Under the pieces are notes generated by a model, which saw only the letters and a program-made list of their open reading frames with translations, ran no database searches and was not told where the DNA came from. A program made the translations under genes and the position numbers. From positions 1 to 6,269 of the forward strand of contig USTB01000057.1 of the NCBI GenBank assembly GCA_900557635.1: DNA of 6,269 nucleotides, given 5' to 3'. The DNA is from an uncultured Eubacteriales bacterium (lineage in GTDB: Bacteria; Bacillota_A; Clostridia; Oscillospirales; CAG-272). The first letter of the stretch is position 1. Each line of letters begins with the position of its first letter. This document shows, in pieces, positions 6,266 to 6,269 of the stretch.

Positions 6266-6269
6266 ATGG
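6266..6269 (+). CDS. Start of a plus-strand gene, cut by the window edge
   Basis: Only the ATG and one further base are inside the window, so the product cannot be named. The start is supported by AGGAGG at 6251-6256 with a 9-base spacer and by the upstream promoter. An in-frame ATG at 6248 overlaps the ribosome binding site and has none of its own, so 6266 is preferred. The gene is divergent from the P-type ATPase. Confidence 0.6.

Noticed and set aside
1..6269. CRISPR arrays, tRNA or rRNA genes, insertion sequences
   Set aside because: No regularly spaced repeats, tRNA-like cloverleaf, rRNA-like sequence, transposase or terminal inverted repeats were seen on either strand by eye; a tRNA scan and IS search would settle it.

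Overview
The window most likely comes from the chromosome of a Clostridia-type Firmicute, perhaps Oscillospiraceae/Ruminococcaceae. The support is strong AGGAGG-like ribosome binding sites, sigma-A-type promoters with TATAAT or extended -10 boxes, GC-rich coding sequence (63-67% in the stretches I counted), and the protein types present. This assignment is an inference, because no rRNA or other taxonomic marker is present.

Layout from left to right. (1) At 1-160 on the minus strand is the start of an AT-rich gene cut by the window edge. It encodes a protein of unknown function, possibly of the DUF6414 type, with its own ribosome binding site and a plausible promoter at 267-294. (2) At 161-463 is a gene-free stretch holding that promoter and a strong hairpin terminator at about 381-427, which ends the operon to its right. 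(3) At 464-6017 three minus-strand genes run right to left: a P-type cation ATPase of 816 residues, then two adjacent short MutS-like ATPases of 500 and 496 residues separated by only 6 bases. (4) At 6018-6265 is a divergent intergenic region. It carries an extended -10 promoter for the ATPase on the minus strand, and on the plus strand a promoter plus a roughly 75-base leader with pairing that could hide a ribosome binding site. (5) At 6266 a plus-strand gene starts and leaves the window after four bases.

How the genes may work together. The two MutS-like proteins keep the MutS core/lever and ABC-type ATPase regions but lack the N-terminal mismatch-reading and connector domains. Both carry Asn in place of the usual Walker B Asp. 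Their tight spacing and sequence difference suggest a heterodimer, possibly a two-subunit DNA clamp. The P-type ATPase resembles the CtpE / Lactococcus YoaB / pneumococcal MgtA group of Ca2+ or Mn2+ pumps. A functional link between the pump and the MutS pair is not evident; a 103-base gap with a hairpin separates them. The most unusual items are the MutS-like pair and the leader structure at the right edge.
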